In this document: in pieces, positions 39,601 through 51,900 of the stretch | Position numbering within the stretch: position 1 is the stretch's first letter | Layout: the number at the start of each line of letters is the position of its first letter | DNA from: Arcuatula senhousia | Taxonomy: Eukaryota > Mollusca > Bivalvia > Mytilida > Mytilidae | Direction: 5' to 3' | DNA length: 64,000 bases | NCBI GenBank assembly: GCA_963971305.1 | Contig: OZ020304.1 | Location: 6,143,576 to 6,207,575, forward strand | Translations under genes and position numbers: made by a program | The notes under the pieces: model-generated | Seen by the model: only the letters and a program-made list of their open reading frames with translations | What the model was told of the DNA's origin: nothing | The model's database searches: none

Positions 39601-42600
39601 AGTGATAACCTGAAATATCCATACAGTGAAATACAATATCTTTGCTCTCACTGATGCATGTATTGTTTACCTAGTGACCAAATGAGAACAAATGCTTCTT
39701 ATAAGAGGTTACTCTTTGAAATACGCATATACAGCATAACCAAATAACCTGTTTTTTTATACCGGTTTTGGTATTTGTTTTTTGAAACCACTGGGTCAGT
39801 AACTGCTGCTGGTGGACCAGAGGTCCCAAGGGTACATGTTTGTAATCACAAGCCTGGTCATCAGACATGTCTGATAAGAATTAACCAATTAATTTCATTA
39901 TTAATATGTGGAAAACTCTGTCATTGATATTTCCGATTGTTCGATTCAAATTTGTTTAAAACACCAGGTTTCTTCCCTTGTACTGCACATGGTCGAAATC
40001 CTTGGTGCTGGATTGGGCTGTCCTGTTTGAACATTTTTGGTTCAGTGTAGTATTTGTTCAATACTTTATTTTTACCTTTCAATGTTTTGATTCAGATGTT
40101 GCTGATGAGAGGTTTATACTCCTTAAAATATGCATATACAGCATAACCAAATAAGAAATCTGTGAGCCACTGCTCACTCTGTATACCCCACCACCCCATT
40201 AAATTGACAAAGTCAGTTAACAGGAGGTAGATATCCGACAGACCTCATGCTCGTTATAAAGGACCTCAAACTTAAACCATTTATTGTTGAGACTGACAGA
40301 CACAGATAAATACAGGTTTCACAACTATAAGTGATGAGATACCGATTTTTATCACATCGAGTTAGATATTTGTCAAATTAGGAAACGAGCACTTGTGAGT
40401 TTCCTTTGACAAATATCTAACGAGTGTGATAAAAATCTGTATCTCATCACTTTAAGTTGTGAAACCTTTTTCTCTAACTGTCTAATGTGAAAGTGTAGGC
40501 CTAAAATAACTTATTTAATTAAAACTCATAAGTGTACATTTTATTGTTTTGCAAACGTATGAAATAAGTAGTAAAATAAAAAAAAGTACCACTTTAATGA
40601 ATGAATTTTAATTAGAAGAAGACTTTATAAAAACCGTGTTTGTGCATTTTTTGGATACATTTTGTTTGTCTTTTTATTCAAGCTAGATTAACAGGTGTTT
40701 AAACAAAAGAAAGCATGCTGGGTATCTAACTGTGGTGTCTCGTGCAAACAGCCAATCAAATTTCTTGAAATTGAATATCATATCGTGCGGAGAGCATCTC
40801 GCGAGAACTAGATAATACTGCATAACAGTTAGAGAAACCAATATATCCCTTCATCATTAAAGCTGGGGTAAAATAATCCATTATAAGCTTATTTTTAAAA
40901 GGGCATGCATGCAGACAATATTCTTGATAGCACTCAAAAAAGAGGATTCAACAAATCTGTAAACAATAAACAAAATGTCAACATTCATGTAATTCTGATT
41001 TGGTATGACCAATAAACATCAAAAAGTTTTTGACTAAAGGGTATTTCTATTCTATTAGATGTGCATTAATATAAATCATAAGCCTTTTAAATATTAATAA
41101 TTTTAAATTATCATAAAGAGCTATTTTGAATATATAGTAAGATATAACTTTTTTACATTTTGCTTTGATTTTTTAAAATAAAATTTAATGAAATATAAAT
41201 TCAGGGGAAATAACTTAAAAGAGATTTTTTTTGTTGTGAACAGCTGATTTTTTTTTATCAGTTATTTGATGATTAACCCCCAGGACTAGCCAACTGTTTA
41301 AACAAATATAACGAGATAACATATGTGGTTATAATCAATTTGATTAGCTTTGTTCAATGGCTAGGGTAACGATGACATTGTTTATAATTTGTTTATTACC
41401 AGCCTTCATTAATAGACAATTTGCAGATCTTATTCATATAGCCCTTTTCAAAATCTCATTAAGAATTTCGTTTCAGCTTTTTTTTTTAATTTCAATTTTA
41501 GCTAGAGAGTTTAGAAACAAGAGTTGACACAAAAGTATGTCTCGCCTGTCGGCACCATCACAGAACTCATTGAAGGTCTAGCGGGCCTTTGGAAAAGTTA
41601 AGGTCAAGCAGTGTTCTCCCCAGAAATTTTGGATAGCATCACATTTTGCGTAAACAAGATTTACTTGCAAAAAAGTGAGTCGCGTTGATCCACATTAGGC
41701 TCATGTTTTATTAGCAGTTTAATTAAAATGTATGTACAATTACATGTACATAATAGAGTATGTAACAAACACCCCCTCCCCTTTTTTTAAATGTAAAACA
41801 TGATTTAGAAATGCTTTATTTCAATAAAAAAAGGAGGGGGAATCTGTACATGTATGAGTGTGACTTGAAGATTAATCAAAACATTTTAAAATATCACCAT
41901 CTTAGATTATCCTTTGTGGAAAATGATTAGCCTGATAAAAAAAATATTTATATTACATATGTGGTGACTCACAACTTTATATTTAAATCAAAAATGGGAA
42001 AGAAAGGGATAGAAAAGGCAAAATGATAGAAGATAGAAAAGGCAAAATGATAGAAGCCAATATAATATGTCTTTTCTTCTTGATCTGCTTTAAATAATTT
42101 ATTTACAAATACATGTGGTACATTTTATTTTTGTAAATAGCCACTGCCTTATTTGTTATCTCCCTTTGTCAAAACAGTTATCTAACTTTGTTTATTTTCT
42201 GTCAAAAGTCACAAAAAGGTCAAAATGTGTAAATTCAATGTTTTGGACTCTAGATAGGTGAATAAATATGTTGAAGGATTAAAATCTTCCCTAATACAGG
42301 TAAAAAAAATCATTTTTTATCTTGGTTAGTCTTTTGGTTGTTGTTTCCATTTCTTTTCATATTTGGTCAAAAACACACGTGAATGGAGCACATGGCATTT
42401 GTTTGTTTTTATTTTAGTCAATTCTGATTGGTTGTCCAATCAAATTCATACTCTGCTGCAGGTGCCTGCTGTCGGCAATCAGCTGTTTCAAGGCTACATT
42501 GTAATTAGTTATAAATCGATATTGTTAATCATTGATTGACAAATGATCACACTTATTTGATAAATGGCTTGGGTTGTAAAGGTGTCAATTACTCAATTGG

Positions 42601-44475
42601 GCTTAATGGCTTCAATATCTTTCACCTGAGATTTTTTAAGCAATATTGATAGCGTCTCGGCACAGACTTATAGCATCTCGGTAAAATCTGATAGCGTCTC
42701 GGCCCCGAGATGCTATAAGGGCCTGGGGAGAACACTGTCAAGGCCATGTGACAGGTGACAGAATTCCATTTAACCATCACAAAAATGTCTGAAGTGTGTT
42801 CTAGATACCATAGTTATTGAGAAACAATGAAAAAAGACCAACATTAACTAAGTCATTCAACCACGAAAATGGGGTCAAAGTCAAATTACATGGTGACGTC
42901 AGTTGTGTATACCATAATTCCCAAATATCAGATGCCTAGCTATAATTTTATACTTTTCACTTAACTCCTTTTCCACCCAAAAATCATCTAAGTTCACAAA
43001 GTCACTGAACCGTGAAAATAGGGTCATGGTCACACAGCATGGTGTCAGTTGTGTAGACCAAAACCCTGAATGTCTGTATACCAAATATCAGATGCCTAGC
43101 TATTATACTTTCAACTTAATTTATTTTTCACAAAAGTTTTAATTGTTCCAAAAAATCTAAGTCGACAGAGTCACTGAACCATGTAAATTGTGTCAAGGTC
43201 ACAGGACATGGTTTCAGTTGCATAGACCATAACTCCAGGTGACTGTATACCAGATATCAGATGCCTAGCTATTATACTTTTCACTTAATTCACTTTCCAC
43301 AAAAGTCTTACAAAGAGTTTTTTGTCCCCAAAAATCATCTAAGTCCATATAGTCACTGAACCATGAAAATGGGTCAAGGTCAAACGGCATGGCACCAGTT
43401 GCATAGACCATAGCCCTAAATGTATGTATACCAGATATCAGATGCCTCACTATTATACTTTTCACTTAATTCATTTTTCACAAAAGTCTTACAAAGAAGT
43501 TTTTTTTCTCCAAAAGCTCACAGAGTCAGTGAACCATGAAAATGGGGTCAAGGTCAAACGGCATGGTGCAAGTTGTGTCTGTGTTGGTGTACTGTCTGTA
43601 TACCAAATATCAGATGCCTAGCTACTATACTTTTCTTGGAATTCATTTTCCACAAAAGTCTTACAAAAAAGTTTACGCTGTCGCCGTCGGCGGAAAGTAA
43701 TACCTATGTCTCAGCTTCAGCGACTAAAGTCGCAGGCGAGACAAAAAATGTTACTGACATGTTTAATTCTTAATGTGTGGCAACATGTATAACTTTAAAA
43801 CAAATTGCTGGTTATTCAAAACAAATAGATAACATAATTTTTTGTACCATATGGTAACAGCCCTCCATGTTTGTACTCCCCATCTCTTTCCTCAATGATT
43901 CCGTCCAAGTCTAATGAAAGTTCATCTGGTAGTTTGTTTTTCTTGGGTACGGAGTTCATTAATACTGGATCATTCTCCCATTCTGAAGATTCATCGGAGA
44001 ACTCTGAGTTGGAATGAGACTTTGCTGTGTTTGTGTCTAAAGAGTCCAGGTTTAAGTGGAGATCCATGTCCTTTGGTAAAAAATAAGATATTGAAATTAT
44101 ATATATTAACATAATATATGGTCAAAGGGACACTACTCCTAGTGTATAAATTAACACACACAAAAAATCTTTTCATTATGGAAGGATTTCAAAGTTACTA
44201 CAACAATGTAAAATCTTAAAGTTATTTAGGTAACAAAAAAGGGTGTTTTTTTAACCTTGGGCACACATGTATGCATTTGAATTTATAAAAGTTCATTCAA
44301 ATAAGATTTCTAAGGTTCTTAACCTTATTAATTGTCATGAGATAAAAGTACTTTAAAATAACATTATCACACTTGACACTGCCACAAGCAGCTCTCCTTC
44401 TTTACCCAGGTTTCTAATAGATGTTAAATATTTGATACATACTTCACTAAATCGAATTTCATCGTGTCCATTCAT
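27697..44475 (-). CDS. FSIP1: Fibrous sheath-interacting protein 1 homologue
   Basis: FSIP1 is associated with the fibrous sheath of sperm flagella (AKAP4 partner) in mammals; its biochemical role is unclear. Coding exons in order: 44475-44443, 44070-43848, 38328-38031, 37622-37522, optional 36795-36772, 36183-36085, 35663-35515, 34584-34468, 32176-32015, 31071-30910, 30376-30210, 29349-29213, 28421-27697. All phases agree, giving about 790 or 798 aa versus about 580 in human. Diagnostic segments: DPKLKEAILKMRKLDRIL coiled coil, DFIKRN followed by the NP...EEKDR segment, LLGDLDQLP, and LRERLHSVDEQLEKL. Lys/Glu-rich coiled coils alternate with Ser-rich linkers; the last exon is long, polar and disordered. 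The start is set by an in-frame stop in the upstream 5'UTR exon (45738-45674), making MNGHDE the first Met. Confidence 0.88.
28680..29010 (+). repeat. Dispersed repeat with AATTATCTCCCCTGAAT units
   Basis: Two units of about 150 bp sharing GTACTTCCTTCA, AAATCCA and GGTTAAGG.GGA.TTGCACTTACGAGAT, followed by GGACAGACATACAGGCAGGG and a GGGAGGTATAAAA end. In an FSIP1 intron; related wording (GGGGTTTAGGTGGAGTTGC) recurs at 56905-57540. Confidence 0.6.
32880..33880 (+). repeat. Tandem family B-type units joined to a family A 3' fragment
   Basis: About four units of roughly 160-180 bp carry CCAAATATCAGATGCCTAG and GTCTTACA.AGAAGTTTAAG, like the array at 42780-43700. From about 33530 the text changes to family A (CAATGGCCACCATATTGG, TTCAGAGAAGATC) and ends with ATCAGGTGAGCTAA. 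Confidence 0.65.
34930..35447 (+). repeat. Three-unit dispersed repeat ending in a CCCCAC hairpin
   Basis: Units of about 160 bp share AAAATTT.GGATCAAAATTT, ATGCACAA.TACATATGG and GTAGTTTCAG. The right end is the hairpin GTCTCCCCAC-AAAA-GTGGGGGGAGAC. Same architecture as families A and B but different sequence. Confidence 0.7.
36772..36795 (-). other. FSIP1: Candidate 24-nt FSIP1 microexon
   Basis: Bounded by TTCTTAG and GTTTGT and phase-compatible with exons 37622-37522 and 36183-36085, so its inclusion adds 8 residues (YGQYNEE core) without changing frame. It could equally be a chance match in the intron. Confidence 0.45.
38664..39501 (+). repeat. Dispersed repeat family A, complete shorter copy
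   Basis: Starts AAGAGGCTCCCAGGAGCCTG and AATCGCTCACCTGG; ends with the hairpin AGCTCACCTGGACC-TTT-GGTCCAGGTGAGCT and then AA. About 840 bp, in an FSIP1 intron. Confidence 0.8.
39690..40150 (-). repeat. Inverted relative of the 375-bp repeat
   Basis: Contains the complements of AGGAGTAACCTCTCATCAG, of GGTTATGC.GTATATGC and of ACCATGTGCAGTACAAGG. Two diverged unit ends appear (about 39705 and 40105), about 400 bases apart. Confidence 0.65.
40316..40466. repeat. 150-bp near-perfect palindrome
   Basis: Arms of about 72 bp beginning GTTTCACAACTATAAGTGAT on the left and ending ACTTTAAGTTGTGAAAC on the right. It abuts a second inverted pair, TTTCTCTAACTGT at about 40469 and ACAGTTAGAGAAA at about 40829, suggesting a larger element. 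Confidence 0.75.
41516..43747 (+). repeat. Dispersed repeat family B, long copy with nested insertion
   Basis: Left end TATGTCTCGCCTGTCGGCAC and right end GTCGCAGGCGAGACAAAAA are inverted relatives. From 42780 it is an array of five units of about 170 bp with CCAAATATCAGATGCCTAGC and ACAAAAGTCTTACAAAG. A transposon at 41609-42737 interrupts it. Confidence 0.75.
41609..42737. mobile_element. 1.13-kb nested DNA element with CAGTGTTCTCCCCAG ends
   Basis: Terminal inverted repeats CAGTGTTCTCCCCAG are at 41609-41623 and 42723-42737, flanked by TCAAG at 41604-41608 and 42738-42742. Removing the element with one TCAAG restores GGTCAAGGCCATGTGAC of family B. Near the right end ATAGCGTCTCGG-like motifs repeat three times and then invert. 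No coding frame; non-autonomous, superfamily uncertain. Confidence 0.8.
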
Positions 44476-45391
44476 TTTTATTTCATCTCCTTTGACTATC
44501 AGCTTATAGGATCCTGTAAAAAAGGGCGAAGATTTATACTAACGTGAAACAATCATGAACATTGAAATGTCTTTCAACTGTTATATTTAAAGCCTTTAGA
44601 TAGCCTTGATTTTGTTCCAAATATTGCCGTTAATGTCCCCTCAACATTTGTACTTTGGTGGTGTCAATCATGAAATTAAAAAACAACAATTACTAAAAAT
44701 CATAGTTTTAAAATTTATTTTCTCGCAAAAACTTATCTCCAATATTACAATGTGGCTTAAATTTTATGAAGAAATATTATTTTATGATTTTGGAAAAAAA
44801 TGGCCCCCAGAAAATGGGGGAAAATATCAAATATTTACATAAAAGTGGTCTTCATGGTCAATATGATATTGAGTAAAAGTTGCATTTTATTAGATTTGTT
44901 TATAAAAGGGAACAAAAATGTATGTGTCTCCCCTCTTTGCAACATGAAATGTAACTTGTCATCTTGACTGGATTTGACCCACACTAAATCAATCATTGGC
45001 AACTTGATGGGTGTGCTAAAGCAAGCAAGAACTGTGTACTCTTCTGGAGCACATGAGTTCACTTTGGTTTTGACTTGAGTTCACGTTGCTGATTGCAGTT
45101 TGGCTGTTATGTGTTTTTGTTTTTGTTGCAATGATTTTGTCTACCGATTTTGTCTTTGAGATTAACAATATTTGGTTGCCCTTCTGGTACACCTTTACTT
45201 TTTTCAACCTTCTCAACAGGACAGATGGAGGAAGGGGCATGAACACTATAGACCCTTTTACTTTTATCTATGAGGCACAAAAAAAAATTTTGGAACAACT
45301 GTATGATTTTTTCTTATGGGAGCACAATGTCTTTTGCAAACAAAATAGTAAAAAGATGCACACATGATTACATGTATATATATATATATTA

Positions 45392-45599
45392 CTGTGGATT
45401 CATTCATTTTCGTGGCTACCAATTTTCATGGTTTGATGAAAAAGGACCATTTCGTGGATTCTTGAATTCCTGGTTCTGATGTCTGCAACATACAGAACAA
45501 TGTTAAATTTCCTTTTCGTTGGATATCAAATTTCATGGGTGAAAGCCAACCACAAAAACCTCGAAAATTGATAACCCACGAATAATAATGAAACCACAG
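45392..45599. mobile_element. 208-bp MITE with CTGTGG ends and TA target
   Basis: The left end CTGTGGATTCATTCATTTTC and the right end GAATAATAATGAAACCACAG are inverted relatives, and TA flanks both sides. One-ended relatives are at about 59845-59880 and 31135-31160. TA duplication is compatible with the Tc1/mariner group. Confidence 0.7.
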
Positions 45600-45673
45600 T
45601 ATTTAATATTTTGTTGTCTGGTTTTTGTTTACATCTATAACAATCATTATAATGAAGCCTTTAAATCACTTAC

Positions 45674-45738
45674 TTTTTAGATGAATGTAAACATTTCCAA
45701 TTTCAGAACAACTTTAATTTACTCATGTTGCACTGGAT
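45674..45738 (-). other. FSIP1: FSIP1 5' untranslated exon
   Basis: Acceptor CTCTTTTTAG before and strong donor GTAAGTGA after. In the frame that would enter the next exon it contains TGA and TAA stops, so it is non-coding and fixes the first Met downstream. Confidence 0.6.
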
Positions 45739-47029
45739 CTAAAAAGAGATTGAACATGTATAAATCATTTCATTGGTTATTTCAATATTTTGGTAAAGTC
45801 ATTTTATGTCACTCTTTAAATTAAGAATTTCATTAATAAACAGGTCATACTTCAATTATATTGTTTTCTTATATCACAAATTGAAAATCTTTCAACTTAA
45901 ATAAAAAAAAGCCAATATATTCTTCTTTTTTTTTCTGTACAGGTGTTTTGTTGCATGGGATTAAAGCTGTTTTCAAGAAACTTTCCTATATTTACATGCA
46001 TATCCCTAGCTTTCTAATGTGGCACTGATATAAATCATAATATGCATGTCTATACAAATACAAATACAAAATACAAATAATATTCCATTTGACAAAATGT
46101 AAAACTCATACACAATCATGCAAGGTCTGTATTAAAAGAATCTAAAATCTTAAAAAGCAAGCACAGCTCATCAATGTGACAGCAAGAAGCTATAGAGTTG
46201 AGAGCTTTATTGCATGTACCCAGGAAATCTGCTTTCTGCTTGTTCAGAATTTCTTTAGACTGAAGGTACTAATTCAAAAATAAAAATCAAGTTGCTTTTA
46301 TATCTGACATGTTTATGATTTTATCCAAAGAGAAAAGTATGCAGGGGAACCTGGGGATGAATATTTGGTTATTTTTAAAAAAATAAATGCTGTATCAATG
46401 AGTTAAGCAGCATTGATCAAATTTGCATAATAAAACACTTGATCAAATTTCTATGATTATCCAGTTTTATCATGTTTATTACCTATTGTAAACATTTCCT
46501 AATTTTTTTTGCTATTAAGTTTATTGTTTGTGAGTATGATGCTCACCAGAATATGGCTTATCAAAATAAAGAATAATATTATGTTTTTTTCATTGTTATC
46601 AGAGTCATATTCAATAGGGTCAGACTTTTGGAAGGGATGGTAGAAAATTTAGGAAATTATATATTTTTAACAGGTCAATTGTTTATTTTTCTTTCATATC
46701 TGGTGCCAAGCTCACTTGATAGGAAAACTCACAAATTTTGCTGGGAAAAATTTTCATTTAAAATAGATCACCACCTGTTTTGGTTGGTAAACAATACTAG
46801 ACTTTTGGAAGGGGTGAAAAAAGGTTGTCCCATGTATGTAGAGAGCAATATCCCATGCACATTAAAAAACACTTTGTAGCATATATGTAATGTTGAAAGA
46901 GAAGACACCATGGGGGCAGCCACAAAGGCCACACTTGCAAGCAGCAAGCAGGAGAGGGATTCAAATAAGCATTAAGGTGGTTTCCATAATAAAGGACAAA
47001 TAAATAAATATGTTTATGGCAGAGATGTC

Positions 47030-48010
47030 AATATTTTTGTAGTTCTATGAGCTGACTTCTTTCAACATCTGATTATCAAGCTTGTTTTCTCGATCTTTCA
47101 GTGTCTGTTTAACATTTAATAAGAAAATTTTGCACATCATTAAGGGCACATCATGACATGTGACCTACATCATTACATGTACAAGAAAAGCTAGTTTGGT
47201 TTTATTTTCAATTATGAATTGTGTTAATTCATAGCATTATAGACACTTTCATATCAATTTTAGCTTGTACGCTCCCGAAGGGAGCGATAATGGTAGAAAT
47301 GTCAATATTTTAGTTGTACTATGGGTTGGATTTTCCTTCAACGTCCGGTAAATCACGTCCGATTTCCCGAATTTTCAGCGTCATTTTAACGCTTTTTGCT
47401 TTGAAAATTTCGAACGTCATCAAGCACAGATGTGACCCACAAGAAAAGCTAGTTTCAATTGTTTTTATTTTAGAATAGATATCGCATTATAAACATTTTC
47501 AACGATTATTTATGCTTATAAAATAATTTTAGATGCGTTTTAACTTCGGGAGCGTCACAGGTTAAAACCTGCCTCATATTATAATGTTTAACTTCATCCC
47601 CAGGGCACTATATTCAGTATTGAAGTGCAGCCCAGTATACCTACAGAAACAGAAACTTCAGTAGCGTCTAAAGTTAAACATGTTAAACCTGCCTCATATT
47701 ATTATCATAATAATATGAATACTTGTGCAGTATTAATACGCTCCTGAAGGGAGCGATAATGGTAGAAATGTCAATATATTAGTTGTACTATGGGCTGAAT
47801 TTTCCTTTAACGTCCGGTAAATCACGCTTGTTTTCCCGAACTTTCAGCGTCATTTTAACGCTTTTTTCTTTGAAAATTTCGAACGTCATCAAGCGCATAT
47901 GTGACCCATGAGAAAAGCTAGTTTGTTTTTATTTTCGAATATATTTTTTCGAATAGCTAAAGAAGGTTATTTCGTCCCGTCAACGTCATCCTAATATATT
48001 TTGATACTAT
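47030..48010 (+). repeat. Dispersed repeat with CTCCCGAAGGGAGCG units
   Basis: Two clear units start at about 47270 and 47742, each with GGTAGAAATGTCAATAT, CAACGTCCGGTAAATCACG and TCAGCGTCATTTTAACGCTT; a diverged third starts near 47030. CCTGCCTCATATTAT motifs occur between them. An inverted copy is at about 49525-49820, so the family flanks the putative FSIP1/RIOX1 start region on both sides. Confidence 0.75.
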
Positions 48011-48046
48011 TTTAGAATGTTACAAATATTTGTAATTTGCACAAAT

Positions 48047-48234
48047 AATAGACCCTTTCACGGTTATTGCAGCCATATTGAATAGGGGGCAAAAATTCGG
48101 GAAAATGTCTTAAAAACAGCTCTATTGCTTAGCAACACACATATATTTTCCCGATTTTGTATAATATTCTCTCCTCCTTTCAAAAAATTTGCCCCCTATC
48201 CAATATGGCTGCATTAACCGTGAAAGGGTCTATT
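48047..48234. mobile_element. 188-bp MITE with about 45-bp inverted ends
   Basis: The left AATAGACCCTTTCACGGTTA and the right complement at 48215-48234 extend inward through CAGCCATATTGAATAGGGGG with few mismatches. No clear target duplication. Confidence 0.75.
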
Positions 48235-48630
48235 CGATATCGGTAATTATTAGTTATTGATCAATGACATTTTTGACAACTATTTTCTAAAGATGCATCC
48301 CATTTTAGGTTGCACCTATTATCATATTATTAGCTAGGCAATGCCTTATCATATTCTAACATCAACTTTTTAAAAAAAATAACAAAATACGGAATTGTAT
48401 AAACCCAAAATATACCAAAGTTGTCATAATTTCCATGGTGATATTCCTGTGAAATTGGTGTAATGTGTGAATTTCTAACTTAAGGGTACAAGCAAGACTG
48501 AAATTGTTGATTGGGGTTGAAAAATTTGATTGACTGACAAAAAATATAACAATAAATTATTTAAGGTCATTATTTAACCTGAATTCAATATGAAATAAAA
48601 GTCTAGCTATCCTTGGTATGCAATAGAATC

Positions 48631-48960
48631 AAAACTTCCGGTTTTTAACTTCCGTTCCAATAAGGAAAAGTTCATTTTAGCATAAAGGGGTGATTAAAGA
48701 AATGTAATTCAAACTACATGTATTGAGGAATGTTTTATCGTGTTGCATTTCTTATCATGACATTAATTTTCATTTATTTTATCTCATAAGCTAGATTGTC
48801 TAATAATTCAGTATTTTTATTCACCCTCGTAGAAATATTTCTTTCTGGTGTTCCCTTTTTTTGAAAATTCAACTATACCACATCAACTTCCTGTCAAAAA
48901 GCACATGTAGTAGGCGCGTTCTGACTTAATTTTAAAAACAATCAAGACAGCACTGTAAAA
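48631..48960. promoter_or_regulatory. Possible shared promoter region of FSIP1 and the RIOX1-like gene
   Basis: ACTTCCGG at 48634-48641 and AACTTCCG at 48648-48655 are ETS-type sites common in TATA-less promoters. The region lies between the FSIP1 5' side and the candidate RIOX1-like first exon at 48961. Inference only; no transcript start is proven. Confidence 0.3.
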
Positions 48961-51900
48961 ATGAAGAAAGTGTCTGCATTTTCTGTTTTTAGAGGGAAGA
49001 AAATGGTACTTATTGAACTGACAATTAATAATAATATGTAAATAATTCGATCTTTCATTGATGATTTAGGGATTGGTTTTGAAACTTTTGACATGGGGGG
49101 TGGACAGGGAGGTTCTCTATTCCCGCTCCCTGCCTCCTCCACCCCCGCTCCCTGCCCCATCCACCTCCGCTCCCCGCCCCTTCCATCCCCGCTCCCCGCC
49201 ACCTCAACCCCAGTACTCCCGTCCCCCTTGTCCGCCCCTGTACCCCTGCTCCCCGCCCCTTTCACCACCACTCCCCGCCCCCTCTACCCCCGTTCCCCAC
49301 CCCTTCTACACCTGCTCTCTGCCTCCTTAACCCCCATATCCCCGCACCCCCTGTCTGCCCCCTCTTGTATCATAAGTCTTGGGCCAATGCAAGATGTTAA
49401 GCAGTGACCTATGGTCATTTTGAAGACTGCTTGCTGTTTTCCGTTGTGATTTTTTGATTTGCTGTTTGTTTATGTTTGTTGTGTCGCGTACACTTATTCC
49501 ACATCTCAATATCCTCTATACAGTGTAATATGAGGCAGGTTTAACCTGTGACGCTCCCAAGTTACTATAATTTTACATGCTGTATAGATTTTGAAATGCT
49601 TATGAATTGAAACAATTTGTATTCGAAAAAAGAAAAATACTAGCTTTTCTCCCATCAGTTCCAGGTCCCGCTTGCGCTTAATGACGTTTGAAATTTTCAA
49701 ATAAATAAGCGTTAAAATAATGAAAAGACGCTGAAAGTTCGGGAAAAGAAGCGTGAGAAACCGGACGTTGAAGGAAAATTCAGCTCAAAGTACAACTAAA
49801 TTGTTGACATTTCTAGCGTATAACATAACATTACATATCTTATATTTCCAATCAGGAGCTCACTGGGAGCAAGAAGAATTGTACATATAGAGGAAAAGAA
49901 CATAATTGATAGATTACACATAAAATAATTATACAGCAGACAGCATGGTGTTACAATCAAGAAATCAATTGTAAAAAATATCTTTATCCAATATGAATCT
50001 GGCATTGGCTGTTAGTATATCAGTAGAATAGAAGAAAATGAGATGTGGAATAAGTGTACGCGACACAACCTACATTATAAACGTATATTTTAAATATCCA
50101 CAGTGTCCTCATTACTAAGTAAAAATATCATTTTGGTATTATTTGGTAGACTAGAAAAATTGGGTTACTATTGAGCAATATTAAGATTAATTAAAATATT
50201 TATTTTTGTTTCAAATTTTGAACAAACACATAAAAAGTGTGTTTCATCTTCAACTTCCCCCAGAAGAACAGTTTCTACAAGTTCTCTCAGATCTAGGTGT
50301 AATCGGAGAAACACCCTATTTCAATTTTTAGTCTATGGGCTGATATTTGAAATCTGCAGAGAGCTTTTCTTTGATCAGGATTGTTTATCTTCAATAAAAA
50401 ATTTTCAAATCCAAAATGATCCTTGATTTAACATGTTGATGTCCCGATTATGGCTGAAATATCGCCGACGGGACACTAAGCAACAAACAACCAATCAATC
50501 AATCAATCAATGATTTTGAAATAAGTACATAGTTTTCCATATGCATAGATCTAGTTTAGAGAGTAAGAGAGTCTATAATTATACTAATTGTCCAAAAGCT
50601 TTTCCCTTGGTAATTTTACAAGCATCTTATACAGTGCATGTGTAAATTTACAACATACTAGAATATGGATTTGCAAATTGATGAAATCTCACATCTCAAG
50701 TTCATTAATTAGATTACGTATAAAATAAACATTTAACAATTTGAAATGTGCCACTTTAAACTATAATATTAAACAGGCCTTGATGTGTAGTCTCGAACCT
50801 CCCCCCCCCCCCCCCTTTGGCAAAAAGTATTTCTTGCATACACTACAGGTGATGGCGATGAAGACTGGAACAAAAATATTATAATTAACCCTTTCATATT
50901 GTTATATGGGAGCACGGCGGCCAAGTGAATTAAATCACAGGTTGACACTCCTGTGGGTTTGAGCCCCACACGTGTCAAGACTTCCAGGCACGTACCATTG
51001 CTCGTGGGTTTTATCGATTTTCCAGCTTGGAATATCGGGCTTTCCTCCTAGACAAGACTGGCGACCATGCAAGGGCCTCCTATTAGTCAAACAGTCATTA
51101 ATCTTGCCGTCAGTCAAAAGCTCATCAGAGCTTATGTTTATTGTTTGAATTGTGTACACATCACATCACTGATGTGTAGTGTACTCACCGACGTTAAATA
51201 AATCTGACCTTTTACCTTTACTTTCCTGCCTTGTAAGTTTAGTGTCTGGTAAGCGACTCTTTAAGTTTCATTTGTGAACTGTACATATAGTTGATTATAG
51301 TTCTGGCTAGCTCCGTGTCCTTGCTTGGCTTGTGTCAGTGCTTAAAATTTGACAACAACCCAAGTCTAGTTTCTACAGGATTCTACAACACTTTGAATAT
51401 TGAGTACACTAGAATTTCTAGAAAAGGATTAAAAAATTTTAGTATCATCTATTTGCCCGTTGCAGTTTCGAGTTTGATGTTGCATTTGTCATTTGCAAGC
51501 TGCCATACATGTTATGGTCATAAATAATAAAAATATTCAGGCATTTTTAGAAATTCTAATAAAAAATTACAAAAAAGTGAAATGAATTTTGACTGTCCAT
51601 ATCGAAGTATATGAGTCACATGACTCCCATACAAATACACTTGGGGACATTTTAAAATATATTATTGTGTAATTTATCTGCTGAAGACATAGAATAACAT
51701 GGATATCCTCTGAAGACATAAGCCTGATGAATTTATTTTGAACTGACAACTGTCAAAAATTTTAAAACTTTATGTAAGTCTAATAAATATTTGATGGATC
51801 TTCATAGACAAAGTTAGAGATTTAGGTTTTTTTGCTGGAGATCAATGGAGATTGGACATTTAATCATAATAAAAGCTTAAAACTTAAAACCCTATGTCAA

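Noticed and set aside
48942..49407. Pro-rich plus-strand and Gly-rich minus-strand frames
   Set aside because: Low-complexity translations of the C-rich minisatellite.
50908..50980. A tRNA gene
   Set aside because: A- and B-box-like motifs exist but no acceptor stem or anticodon arm pairs properly, and a SINE body follows.
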